A program made the translations under genes and the position numbers. The notes beneath the pieces were generated by a model. It did not search any database and was not told where the DNA came from. It saw only the letters and a program-made list of their open reading frames with translations. From Fabrea salina (taxonomy: Eukaryota > Ciliophora > Heterotrichea > Heterotrichida > Fabreidae): a stretch of 64,000 bases of DNA. Of this stretch, positions 30,363 through 38,706 are shown piece by piece (positions within the stretch are counted from its first letter, which is position 1; the number at the start of each line of letters is the position of its first letter). The DNA lies in the NCBI GenBank assembly GCA_022984795.1, contig JALIHJ010000040.1:186001-250000 (forward strand), in the 5' to 3' direction.

Positions 30363-32126
30363 ATGTACTCAAGATCAAGAAGGCAAAACCAAGATTCACA
30401 CGACTCCCAAGTCGTTGAAGAAAAAGTAGTCAAGGTCAACGGAGACATTGCAGTAAAGCGGTACTCTAAAGGTCGGTTTCTAGGCAAAGGAGGTTTCGCA
30501 AGAGTGTACGAGTTCCTTTGTCTGGAAACCAAGCAAGTGTCGGCAACCAAGCTCATTCCCAAAGCTTCCCTCACCAAAGCTCGGGCTCGTCAAAAGCTGA
30601 TGAGCGAAATCAAGATACATCGCTCCCTGCACCACAACAACATAGTGCGTTTCGAGCATTTTTTCGAAGACATGGACAATGTGTACATTCTGCTTGAACT
30701 CTGCACTAACCAGACCCTCAACGAACTCATGAAAAGACGCAAACGACTAACTGAAATTGAAGCGCAGTGTTACTTGCTACAAACAATCAGCGCTCTGAAG
30801 TACTTGCACGCGCACCGAATCATCCATCGGGACATTAAGTTAGGAAACTTGTTTCTGAACGAAAAAATGGAAATCAAACTTGGCGACTTCGGTTTAGCTA
30901 GCAAACTCGAATTTGACGGAGAACGCAAACGCACTATATGCGGAACTCCTAACTACATTGCGCCTGAAATCATTGACGGACGCCAAGGTCACTCCTACGA
31001 AGTAGACGTGTGGAGTTTGGGAGTTCTAGCCTATACACTCCTAGTTGGCAAGCCCCCCTTTGAAACCAACGACGTAAAAACTACTTACCGCAGGATCAAG
31101 ATGAACTCCTACTCTTTTCCCGAGCACGTTACGCTTTCCCAAGAAGCCAAGTCTTTGATTTCACGCATGCTAACAACAGACCCCTTGTCCAGACCTTCCC
31201 TCGACGAAATTTGCGAGCACCCCTTCTTCACTAAAAACGTGATTCCTAAACTCCTTCCAGCTAGCACTCTGGCAGTTCCTCCCTCTTCTTCCTACCTCAA
31301 GCAGTTCGAACCTAGTTCTAAAGTTGGAAGGGGCCGCGAAGACCTTCCTAAAACTGCCAAACCTACTAGGTCAGCTTCCCAACCTTACTTAATTGAAAAG
31401 GAACAAAAACTAACTCCCTTGCAAACAGCAAGGCCTTCTAGTCGAGAAAGGACTTCTGGAACTAGGTCTTCTTCCAAAAAACTCGCTGCCTACAGTTCTT
31501 ACGTTCCAGGAGATGATGGTGAAGGTCCTGAGATTTGGGTGAAGAAGTGGGTTGACTACTCTTCTAAGTACGGTTTAGGCTACTTACTGAGCAATGGCTG
31601 TTCAGGTGTGTTTTTTAACGACTCAACCAAAATAGTAACTGACCCCAAAGGAGACTACTTGCAGTATGTAGAACGAGCAGGCCCCAACAAAGAAGAAGAA
31701 ATGACTGTTTACCCTAGCTCGGATTACCCAGCTAGCCTCAAAAAAAAGGTTACACTGCTGCACCACTTCAGAAAACACCTTATAAACGAAGAAAGCTTTT
31801 CCTCTTCACACATGAAACAACCCTTTGCGTACGTCAAAAAGTGGCTTACCACTAACCACGCAATCATTTTCAGACTCAGCAACAAGATTGTCCAAGTTAA
31901 CTTCCAAGACAAGACAGAACTCCTTTTGTGCAGCGAAAAAAAAGTAGTGACTTACATGAACAAAAAAGGCCAAAGGAGTTGCTACGCCCTTTCTAATGCC
32001 ATGGAAAGTGGAAACATGGAGATGGCCAAAAGGTTGAGGTACACTAAAGAAGTCCTCACAAACATGCTGCAGCCGCCCTCTGCTGGAACAGGCGAGTACA
32101 GGCCTCCTCTGACTGAAAGAAGGTAA
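30363..32126 (+). CDS. Polo-like kinase, paralogue 1
   Basis: 587 residues. The kinase domain has GKGGFARV (41-48), Lys63, HRD at 155-157, DFG at 175-177 and an activation-loop TICGTPNYIAPE with Thr191 at the PLK1 Thr210 position. The polo-box domain starts with WVKKWVDYSSKYGLGY (Trp392 equals PLK1 Trp414) and the second box has NFQDKTELLL. The PLK1 pincer residues His538 and Lys540 (HTK) are Lys-Thr-Glu here, so canonical phosphopeptide binding is doubtful. PLKs drive mitosis and basal-body or centriole events. A second paralogue lies 10 kb downstream on the same strand. Confidence 0.95.
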   Translation: MYSRSRRQNQDSHDSQVVEEKVVKVNGDIAVKRYSKGRFLGKGGFARVYEFLCLETKQVSATKLIPKASLTKARARQKLMSEIKIHRSLHHNNIVRFEHFFEDMDNVYILLELCTNQTLNELMKRRKRLTEIEAQCYLLQTISALKYLHAHRIIHRDIKLGNLFLNEKMEIKLGDFGLASKLEFDGERKRTICGTPNYIAPEIIDGRQGHSYEVDVWSLGVLAYTLLVGKPPFETNDVKTTYRRIKMNSYSFPEHVTLSQEAKSLISRMLTTDPLSRPSLDEICEHPFFTKNVIPKLLPASTLAVPPSSSYLKQFEPSSKVGRGREDLPKTAKPTRSASQPYLIEKEQKLTPLQTARPSSRERTSGTRSSSKKLAAYSSYVPGDDGEGPEIWVKKWVDYSSKYGLGYLLSNGCSGVFFNDSTKIVTDPKGDYLQYVERAGPNKEEEMTVYPSSDYPASLKKKVTLLHHFRKHLINEESFSSSHMKQPFAYVKKWLTTNHAIIFRLSNKIVQVNFQDKTELLLCSEKKVVTYMNKKGQRSCYALSNAMESGNMEMAKRLRYTKEVLTNMLQPPSAGTGEYRPPLTERR

Positions 32127-32147
32127 CTAACAATTTGTATTTTCACA

Positions 32148-34130
32148 CTAGTTAATCTTTAAACTCCTGATTCTTTGGTACATTTCTTCTGGGAAAGTCA
32201 CTTCTTCGTCTGGAACGTTTTTTCCAAAGTAGATGCTTGCAAAGGCTCTTTTGACCTCTACATCAAACCCATACAGCAAACTCAAAGCTTTCCAAACTTT
32301 AGGGTTGACTACTGAGTAGTGCTTGTTCTTAACTAAGTTGCTTTTTAACTCGTCTTCTTCAAAAAGCACAGAGTTAGTAATTGGTCCAGGCAGTTCAGGC
32401 CTAACGCAAGTTTTTAGGCTCCAGCGCATTAGGGTGTTCCAAGTTTGCATCCACTCAGCTGAAACAAAGAACCAAGGTCCTAGTTTTGAGTCCTCTTTCG
32501 ATAAACTTTCAATAAGTGCTTTTTCTTCTTGGACTCTGGACTCCAAGACTCTGAAGTACTCCAAACAAGTTTTGCAGTATGTGTTTGAAGTAAGGTACTC
32601 TTCCTGCGACGAAAACTGGTGGTTAAGGTGCTTCCACAACTTTATGGAACAAGGAACTGCGTTGCAGGTGTCAACTAGAGGCGAAAAGTTATTGTGCTCG
32701 CACAAAATGCTTGAAAGAGTAATTGGCCCGGGGTTTGCTAGGTGCTGGTACTTGATGTACCACTCCAAAGGCAGGTAAGCTTCTTCAGGTTCGTTAGTAA
32801 GTGGTTGTCTTGCTTCAAAGTTCTGAATGTAAAAGGCAATATATGCTTGACTCGAAAGTACTTTTTCTAGTGTGCGTTGTTTGACAAACTTGTCGTTGTA
32901 CTCGTACCAAAGGTTATCCTGGTGGTTTTTGGAAAAAGCTGTGTAGTGTCCTCTTACTAAGCTGCCTGTGTGCTGGATGATTCCACCTAAGTAGTAGTTA
33001 GGTGCAGAGCCTTCTGAAGCAAAGCTGTCTAGGTTTAAACTCAAAGGCAGTTCAATGTGCTTCGTGATCTTAGAACTAGACCTTTGGTACTTGAACCTTT
33101 TGAACACCACTATCAAAACGTTGGGGAACTGCTTTATTTTGTTAGTTCTTCTGCTGAAGTACTTTCCATCGCACTTTTCGCAGTAGTACAAGTTTGCTTC
33201 CTCGTGCAGGTCTTCTGACTTGAAGTTGTCAATTAAGCAGTCGTAAAGTCCCAGCACTTTGCCAGAATAGCCTCCAAAGCACTTGGTGAAAAAACTCAGT
33301 TTGGACTTTGACTTTTTATGAAAGTTAATTTTGTCCACTTCAGACATGATCTTCTGGGACTCCTGGTTGAGTTGGGGAAGTTCACTTGACTCAGGCAGTG
33401 AAACAGGTAGGTCCAAAAAGTCTTCTTCACATGCACTTACACTACCGCAGTTTTTGCACTCAACCTTTGTTTCAATTCTGCCTTTGAAGACCTCAAACAC
33501 AAATGAACTGCTTTTAACTGAACTGTGTTCCTTCAAAGCAGTGTCGAGTTTGTCAATCATTAGCCTCAAGAACTCCTGGGAGTCTTGCTGTGTTCCAGGA
33601 GAAAACTCTGGAAAAGCACAGTAAATACTCTGCACTAAGTCTCCTGGGTCTACTGTGCTTTGGCTCTTCATGTTTATGAGTGTTTCAGTCAATTTACCCA
33701 AAAGTGCGTTTTCCCAGGTTCTGAAGCACTTGGGTAAACTGACTTTGCTGAAGTACTCAGAAATAGCAGGAATGTTAAATAAGCACTGTATAACTGAATT
33801 GATAAAACAAGTATTGCCTAGGTTCAGCAGTCCAGAAGGACTCCCGAACTCTATAGTTTCAACCCTGGACTTCCCTAGAAGACTCTGGACGCACTTGCAC
33901 AAGTAGCAGGTGAGAGTCTCTAGGAATTTGTTGTAGTAAACTTCATGGTTGGTTTTTGAAAAGTGTTGGTAACTGTGGTTCAAACAACCTACGAATTCAC
34001 AAGCTTCAGTTTCACTAGAGTGCAGACAGTTCCATAAAAACTTACCTGAGTAGTTGCAGGACTGGCAGGTCTTGCTCTCACTAGTTTCTATTTTTTGCTG
34101 GGTAAATCTTTCCAGGTGGACACAAATCAT
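32148..34130 (-). CDS. USP deubiquitinase with ZnF-UBP-like and DUSP domains
   Basis: 660 residues. An N-terminal Cys/His cluster (CQSCNYSG...CLHS...CEFVGCLNHSYQHF) resembles a UBP zinc finger. The USP catalytic core starts GLLNLGNTCFINSVIQCL with nucleophile Cys108, continues with a C-x2-C pair (CKNCGSV) and YYCEKCDGKYFSRR, and contains the His box GSLVRGHYTAF and WYEYND. The C-terminus has a DUSP domain (WFFVSAEWMQTW, PGPITNSVLF, YSVVNPKVWKALSLLYG). The arrangement is like USP20/33 or plant UBP26. It should cleave ubiquitin from proteins; the substrate is unknown. Confidence 0.9.
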   Translation of the reverse strand: MICVHLERFTQQKIETSESKTCQSCNYSGKFLWNCLHSSETEACEFVGCLNHSYQHFSKTNHEVYYNKFLETLTCYLCKCVQSLLGKSRVETIEFGSPSGLLNLGNTCFINSVIQCLFNIPAISEYFSKVSLPKCFRTWENALLGKLTETLINMKSQSTVDPGDLVQSIYCAFPEFSPGTQQDSQEFLRLMIDKLDTALKEHSSVKSSSFVFEVFKGRIETKVECKNCGSVSACEEDFLDLPVSLPESSELPQLNQESQKIMSEVDKINFHKKSKSKLSFFTKCFGGYSGKVLGLYDCLIDNFKSEDLHEEANLYYCEKCDGKYFSRRTNKIKQFPNVLIVVFKRFKYQRSSSKITKHIELPLSLNLDSFASEGSAPNYYLGGIIQHTGSLVRGHYTAFSKNHQDNLWYEYNDKFVKQRTLEKVLSSQAYIAFYIQNFEARQPLTNEPEEAYLPLEWYIKYQHLANPGPITLSSILCEHNNFSPLVDTCNAVPCSIKLWKHLNHQFSSQEEYLTSNTYCKTCLEYFRVLESRVQEEKALIESLSKEDSKLGPWFFVSAEWMQTWNTLMRWSLKTCVRPELPGPITNSVLFEEDELKSNLVKNKHYSVVNPKVWKALSLLYGFDVEVKRAFASIYFGKNVPDEEVTFPEEMYQRIRSLKIN

Positions 34131-34145
34131 GTATTCTTTATAAAA
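34131..34145. promoter_or_regulatory. 15-nt divergent spacer with TATAAAA
   Basis: The sequence gtattctttataaaa separates the USP ATG from that of the mitochondrial-type gene, and TTTATAAAA abuts the plus-strand ATG. Confidence 0.45.
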
Positions 34146-34763
34146 ATGCTGGGCAGATTGACTTCTTTGTTAAGACGGGGCTACGTAAAGCCCTACGAAG
34201 TTCCTATTTGGAAGTACGACGCCTTCAACTTTGCAATTCCGAACCTAATAAACTGTAAACAGCACAAAGAATTTTTAACCGTGAACGAGGACCAACTACC
34301 TCCAGCTTTTATTTGCGCTTCACTTAACCAAATGACCACTTTGGGAATCCAGCTTGACGAAAACTGGCCAGAAATCTGCCAACTTGTAAAGCGCAACTTA
34401 AAGACCTTTGACATGTACGCTATCAGGCACATTTACAAAGTTGCCCGGTGCATGGCTTTGCTTGGGGAAAACAACGAAGAACTTTGGGAGATTGTTGAAG
34501 ACAAGTTAGTGAAGGAAGGCCTCAGTCGTTACTTGACAGAACAACAAGCTGCAAGACTCATGTACGGTCTTTACAAGATTGGAAAAGGAAGCGATGAACT
34601 CTGGAAGAGACTTGAAGCTGAAGTGCACAGACATGCTGATGCTATGAAAACTTCTGACTTGAAAGAAGCTGTTGAAGCTTTAGAAGTAACTGGAAGAGGC
34701 TCCAAAGCTACCATTGAAAAGTTAAAGACCAGACTAGGCCACAAGCTTCTTCTTAGGGGTTAA
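34146..34763 (+). CDS. Putative mitochondrial helical-repeat protein (FASTK-like)
   Basis: 205 residues from the ATG directly after TATAAAA; an upstream extension would run into the divergent USP gene. The N-terminus MLGRLTSLLRRGYVKPYE is basic and amphipathic, suggesting mitochondrial import. The rest is repeated helices of about 35-40 residues (FDMYAIRHIYKVARCMALLG, LTEQQAARLMYGLYKIGKGS, MKTSDLKEAVEALEVTGRGS), similar in style to FASTK or other organellar RNA-binding helical repeats. A function in mitochondrial RNA metabolism is a guess. Confidence 0.65.
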   Translation: MLGRLTSLLRRGYVKPYEVPIWKYDAFNFAIPNLINCKQHKEFLTVNEDQLPPAFICASLNQMTTLGIQLDENWPEICQLVKRNLKTFDMYAIRHIYKVARCMALLGENNEELWEIVEDKLVKEGLSRYLTEQQAARLMYGLYKIGKGSDELWKRLEAEVHRHADAMKTSDLKEAVEALEVTGRGSKATIEKLKTRLGHKLLLRG

Positions 34764-34786
34764 TTAACCATAGTTATCTTACCTAA

Positions 34787-35353
34787 TTAACTCATTAACT
34801 GGATGGTATCGTCGATAAGCCAGAAGTCTCTGTCGTCAAGGGCAGGCTGGCGCACTTTTTTCTGGGGTGTTTTGAAACTATTTTGCAGAAAAGCTTTCAT
34901 AATTTTGGTGTAGTGGTTGGACTTTTTTCTAGTTCTTTCTAGACTTTTGGGAGTAGGGCGTCCTGACTTTATAGGACGGGGTCCTTGCCTGCTTTTCCAG
35001 GGCTTCCTTTTAGGAGTTTGCTGACTTACTAAACGTGTAGAGTCAAGCCTGTTCGGGAGTTTTTCTGTGAAACTAGAAAGAGTGCTGTAGGGTTCGTACT
35101 TGGATCTTTTGGAAGCATCAAACACAAGTTCTTTGCAAGCGTAACTGAAGTGGGGTTCTAGGTACTTGTTTACTTCAAGTTTGGACATTTGCAAGTAGAT
35201 GTTGTAGAACTGCTTGGCCCAAGCGTCGTGGTCTATTTTTTCGCCATGCATCGTAGCTAGAATATGTGCTTGCATGTGCTGAATTAGTCTTTCAGTGAGT
35301 TTTCCGTACTGAGTTTCTTGTTGGCGAGTAGAAAAGCCACTATAAACTGACAT
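34787..35353 (-). CDS. Hypothetical basic protein
   Basis: 188 residues starting MSVYSGFSTRQQETQYGKLT. A helical first half (ERLIQHMQAHILATMHGEKI and WAKQFYNIYLQMSKLEVNKY) is followed by a Lys/Arg/Pro-rich disordered half, ending DDRDFWLIDDTIQLMS. No family is recognised. It lies 28 nt downstream of the FHA-domain gene on the same strand. Confidence 0.6.
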   Translation of the reverse strand: MSVYSGFSTRQQETQYGKLTERLIQHMQAHILATMHGEKIDHDAWAKQFYNIYLQMSKLEVNKYLEPHFSYACKELVFDASKRSKYEPYSTLSSFTEKLPNRLDSTRLVSQQTPKRKPWKSRQGPRPIKSGRPTPKSLERTRKKSNHYTKIMKAFLQNSFKTPQKKVRQPALDDRDFWLIDDTIQLMS

Positions 35354-35381
35354 TTATTTAAATTATAACAGTAAAACTTGG

Positions 35382-35876
35382 TTAGTTAGGAGACCTGCTT
35401 TTGAGCTTCTTGCCCTTTATTAAAACGTACTCTTTTCCACAATCTCCAAATTTAACAATATCCTTACTGATGACTTCGTAAAACCTTGAACTTTCAATTC
35501 TTTTGTAGTTGAGGAAAGTGCCTGTTTGGGTTTCTAAGTCTATCAAGTACAGCCTAACTTTTCCGTGCCTCCTTCTGAACTGGAACACTGCGTGTTGGCC
35601 TTCAGTGCCTTCTTCTGTTATGTTACAAATGCCCTCAGTGCTTCCTACCAAGTAGTAGTTTTTCTCAAACAAGTCAAACTCAGAAACTAAGTCTTCGTCC
35701 TGGTACACAAACACCCTCCACTGGTAAGACGGAGGGGCTGACTCAAGGGGTTCTGTGTACTTAAGGGCTAACTGGGCGTCTTCGTACCTCTTAAGTATTC
35801 CTGAAGGAGTGAAGTTAGGCCTTTCGGGAGAACGCGACCTTCTTTTGGAAGTTCTGGACTCCATTATCAAAAACAT
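35382..35876 (-). CDS. SNIP1/Pml1-like FHA-domain protein with altered binding site
   Basis: 164 residues; a second in-frame ATG 12 nt in (MESRTSKRRSRSPERP) is an equally good start. An Arg/Ser-rich N-terminus precedes an FHA fold: YYLVGSTEGICNI, GQHAVFQFRRRHGKVRLYLIDLE, GTFLNYKRIESSRFYEV and DIVKFGDCGKEYVLIKG. This fits SNIP1/Pml1, a splicing-linked FHA protein. The conserved Arg after the first Gly (GR) is Ser, and the Ser of the SxxH strand is replaced by GTEGQH, so phosphothreonine binding is doubtful. Confidence 0.8.
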   Translation of the reverse strand: MFLIMESRTSKRRSRSPERPNFTPSGILKRYEDAQLALKYTEPLESAPPSYQWRVFVYQDEDLVSEFDLFEKNYYLVGSTEGICNITEEGTEGQHAVFQFRRRHGKVRLYLIDLETQTGTFLNYKRIESSRFYEVISKDIVKFGDCGKEYVLIKGKKLKSRSPN

Positions 35877-35908
35877 GAAACTTCAAAGCACGTGCCCGGG
35901 TAAATATT

Positions 35909-36433
35909 ATGGTAAAGGTTGAACTCATCGAGTCAGACTCCTACAGTCGCAAGTTAGTGATGTTTTACATCTTGATACTGCTTGACGTGGTGGGCAACTC
36001 TTACAGTTACTTTACAGAGTTAGGCACTCCTGAAAGCATCAAGTACACCAGCACAGGCGACTTGTACTTTGCACTGGCAATCTTTGGAATACAGATATTT
36101 CTTTTGGTGATGACTACTTGCTGGATATTTTACTTGATTTGCAGAACTTTCCTTTTCAGGTTTGGTCTGCTAGGGATCCTTTGCAGGGAATTCAAGTTAC
36201 TTTTTTCTTCAATCCCAGTTAACATTCTTTTGTTCCTTGCAGAAAAAGGCCTTAGGTACTACTTGCTAGTAGCTGTTGAAGACACGATTAGTATTTGGGA
36301 CAACCCTGCTTACGTTATAGTTTTTTGGGTGAGGAGTGTGTTTATGGTTTACTACTACCTTTTGTTGGTAGAAACTTCTTTTGACTTGGGTGACCCTCAG
36401 TACTACAAGCCCCACAAGTGGCTTGCTATGTAG
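35909..36433 (+). CDS. TMEM138: TMEM138-like ciliary membrane protein
   Basis: 174 residues with four hydrophobic segments (about 17-35, 52-80, 98-118, 132-152) and the C-terminal LGDPQYYKPHKWL, which matches the LGDPxFYxxxxWL of TMEM138. FLFRFGLLGILCREFKLLF also fits the FQAGL...FK segment of the animal protein. TMEM138 is a ciliary transition-zone and vesicle protein, Joubert-associated in humans, so presence in a heavily ciliated cell makes sense. The identification rests on these motifs and the four-TM length. Confidence 0.85.
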   Translation: MVKVELIESDSYSRKLVMFYILILLDVVGNSYSYFTELGTPESIKYTSTGDLYFALAIFGIQIFLLVMTTCWIFYLICRTFLFRFGLLGILCREFKLLFSSIPVNILLFLAEKGLRYYLLVAVEDTISIWDNPAYVIVFWVRSVFMVYYYLLLVETSFDLGDPQYYKPHKWLAM

Positions 36434-36442
36434 CAACTGTCA

Positions 36443-37042
36443 TTATATTAAAAGCACACTAAGTAAACTTAACTTTAGCAAGACTGAGAACTCAGGTTCT
36501 TCCTGCAAACTCTGGAATTCCTGGAATATCCTTAAAGAACACACGGGGGCTGCTACGAACTCAGGGTAGTAGTTGTACAAGTCTTGGTAGTACTTCCAAA
36601 ACTGGTAAGAAACTTGGCTGTTTTCTCGACAAACTTCCCAGTACCTAGCAAACACTTCGCTGCCCCAAAGAGGCTTGCAGTACCCAAAGCCGTCTAAACC
36701 GCACACACAGTCACTCTTCTGGCCAGTTTCTGCAAGACAGTCCTCCGAACTTTCACACCTTTTGGGGTGGAGCCCTTCTTGAAGCATTTGGGAACTAGGA
36801 GCACTTGGGCACTCCACAGACTCCTCTTCTTCTTGTTCCACTTCAGAGCAATTTAAATGTTGGGTTTCTCCGTTGTACCAGCTCTGGAGTTCAGTGACAA
36901 AGCAGTACTCGCCCTTGGGACACCCGTAATTATTTAGTTGGATACTTGAATTAGACTTGCTGGCACAAACTCCTACTTCTAAGTCTATGCAACTTGTGTC
37001 CGGACAGGTAATAGCTAAAACAGGTAAGATGAAGCCTAGCAT
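36443..37042 (-). CDS. Secreted or GPI-anchored Cys-rich protein
   Basis: 199 residues. A short hydrophobic N-terminus (MLGFILPVLAIT) precedes the first Cys and fits a signal peptide. The body has about 15 Cys with spacing like an extracellular disulphide-rich domain (CPDTSCIDLEVGVC, CDCVCGLDGFGYCKP-like region) and potential N-glycosylation sites. The C-terminus ends in a hydrophobic stretch (FSVLLKLSLLSVLLI) without a cytosolic tail, typical of GPI-anchored proteins. Ciliate surface proteins often have this architecture. No family is assigned. Confidence 0.7.
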   Translation of the reverse strand: MLGFILPVLAITCPDTSCIDLEVGVCASKSNSSIQLNNYGCPKGEYCFVTELQSWYNGETQHLNCSEVEQEEEESVECPSAPSSQMLQEGLHPKRCESSEDCLAETGQKSDCVCGLDGFGYCKPLWGSEVFARYWEVCRENSQVSYQFWKYYQDLYNYYPEFVAAPVCSLRIFQEFQSLQEEPEFSVLLKLSLLSVLLI

Positions 37043-37053
37043 AACTAGAATTA

Positions 37054-38694
37054 TTAAATCTGTTTAGTAGTGTTTTCTTTAACGAAGTTCTTAATGTCTT
37101 CAGTGCTGAGGCCTCCTTGGTACTGAACGGGGTTTTCTTTGTCTCCTGCTTTGTAAAGCCAAAATATAGGAGTGTAGGGAGTTTTGTCTGTGATCTCTGG
37201 AATAACGTTTTCGTCTTTGCAAACCTTAGCTACTTCTATTTGGTCTTTGTGGACTTTGAACTCTCCAGCAAGTTCGTCGTAGTTGTTTTTAAACACCACA
37301 CACGCTGGACAGTACTTTCCGTATATTTCCAGCAAAACGTCTTTTTCGTTTTGGATAACTTCTTGTCTGAAGTTGTGCGCATTCAGTTTCTTGACGTGCT
37401 TCCTCATGTTTTCTTCAACTTCGTAGTACTGGGGCAGTTCTTTTTCCAGGCTTTTCTTAATGAAGTTGTCCAAGTTAACTCTAGAAAACTCTTCTCTAAA
37501 GCAAGTTTTCTTGAGGTAGTTGTCTTCACTGAGTCCTTTGCAGTCAACTCCTTCTTGTTTGCAGTCAATCTCTGGAAAGTTGCCTTCTTGCGAGGGCTCT
37601 GTAGAAACAAACACATTGAAGTCTATCAGTCTAGCTTCAGGTTGTCTGGCTCTGCGCAGTCTGTCTTTCCTGACCATACCTAGTTTTCTAGCCATTTCGT
37701 CTTCAGGAATGATAGCAACCTTCAGTTGGTCTTTGTGTTCCTCTGCTATTTCCACTAAGGTCTTCAGCATGTGTTCGTACTTTTCTGAGTGGGTGTTCAT
37801 TTGCGAAGTAAGTACGTACAAAACTCTCTGTGGTCCTTGGTAGATCTTAGTAAACATCGGAAAGATCTTGTCGAAGTTGGAGCAGTGGTACACTTTGCAA
37901 GTCGAAAACTCGTTAACCCACTTCTCGAGTTCTTCTAAAGTAAAGTTTTTGTTTGTGAAGTTCAGTGTCTTTAACTTTCCTTGGTTGTCAATGTCGAAGT
38001 CCCCGTCGAACTTAGAGTAGGGCTTCAAAACAGCTACTCCAGGTTTCATTCCGAAACTCTCGGCTATGGAGCTGTTTACTTGCAGAACTGGAGTTCTGTA
38101 CTTCAGCCGAGAGTAAGTTTCTACTACTTGTTTTTGCTCTTCAGTTAAGTTGTACACTAACAAAACGTAGTTGTCGTCGTCCAAAATGATTTTTCTAGAA
38201 AACGCAAGCAAAGCAGCCAAACTGTCCACGTCGATAAAGGGTTTTTGGCACTTTGCTACCCAAGCGTCAATGTCCTTTTCAGGGGTTCCAATGGGGATCT
38301 TGAAGAACTCGTCTCCTCTGTAAAACAGAAGAGTGGCGTTGTGTTCTTTCCTCAAGTTTAGTTCTTCTTGAGTCATTCCCAGTCTCTCAAGTACTTCTTT
38401 TTCCCTTCCGTCCAAATACTCTTTTTCGAGACCATAGCCAAACTCATGGCTTTTTTCAACGGCTTTTTGTAATTTCTGAGCTGCTTTGGAGTTCCCAGTT
38501 TGTTTTTGGGAGTAAAGAACCCTTAGAGCTGGACCTTGGGAAACAGACTCCTTTTCAATAAAGTTAGGCAAGTAAACTACTCTCTGCATCATTTTAAGCA
38601 TACTTTCTTCTTGTGACTCAGAAAATACATTGTGCATCCCACAAACTGCCAAACTGCCCCCTAAAAACACCGACTTCTTTAGTGCCTTAAACAT
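37054..38694 (-). CDS. Thioredoxin-fold protein with CPAC redox motif
   Basis: 546 residues. A C-terminal thioredoxin domain (about 440-546) has VLLEIYGKYCPACVVFKNNY with the redox pair CPAC and a cis-Pro region TPIFWLYK. A second, redox-dead thioredoxin-like fold is likely at about 265-335 (QRVLYVLTSQMNTHSEKYEH). The N-terminus MFKALKKSVFLGGSLAVCGM is basic then hydrophobic, fitting a mitochondrial or ER signal. There is no KDEL-type tail. It is PDI-like in arrangement, but CPAC is not the usual CGHC, so the compartment and role remain open. Confidence 0.75.
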   Translation of the reverse strand: MFKALKKSVFLGGSLAVCGMHNVFSESQEESMLKMMQRVVYLPNFIEKESVSQGPALRVLYSQKQTGNSKAAQKLQKAVEKSHEFGYGLEKEYLDGREKEVLERLGMTQEELNLRKEHNATLLFYRGDEFFKIPIGTPEKDIDAWVAKCQKPFIDVDSLAALLAFSRKIILDDDNYVLLVYNLTEEQKQVVETYSRLKYRTPVLQVNSSIAESFGMKPGVAVLKPYSKFDGDFDIDNQGKLKTLNFTNKNFTLEELEKWVNEFSTCKVYHCSNFDKIFPMFTKIYQGPQRVLYVLTSQMNTHSEKYEHMLKTLVEIAEEHKDQLKVAIIPEDEMARKLGMVRKDRLRRARQPEARLIDFNVFVSTEPSQEGNFPEIDCKQEGVDCKGLSEDNYLKKTCFREEFSRVNLDNFIKKSLEKELPQYYEVEENMRKHVKKLNAHNFRQEVIQNEKDVLLEIYGKYCPACVVFKNNYDELAGEFKVHKDQIEVAKVCKDENVIPEITDKTPYTPIFWLYKAGDKENPVQYQGGLSTEDIKNFVKENTTKQI

Positions 38695-38706
38695 ATTTAT
38701 TAGGTA

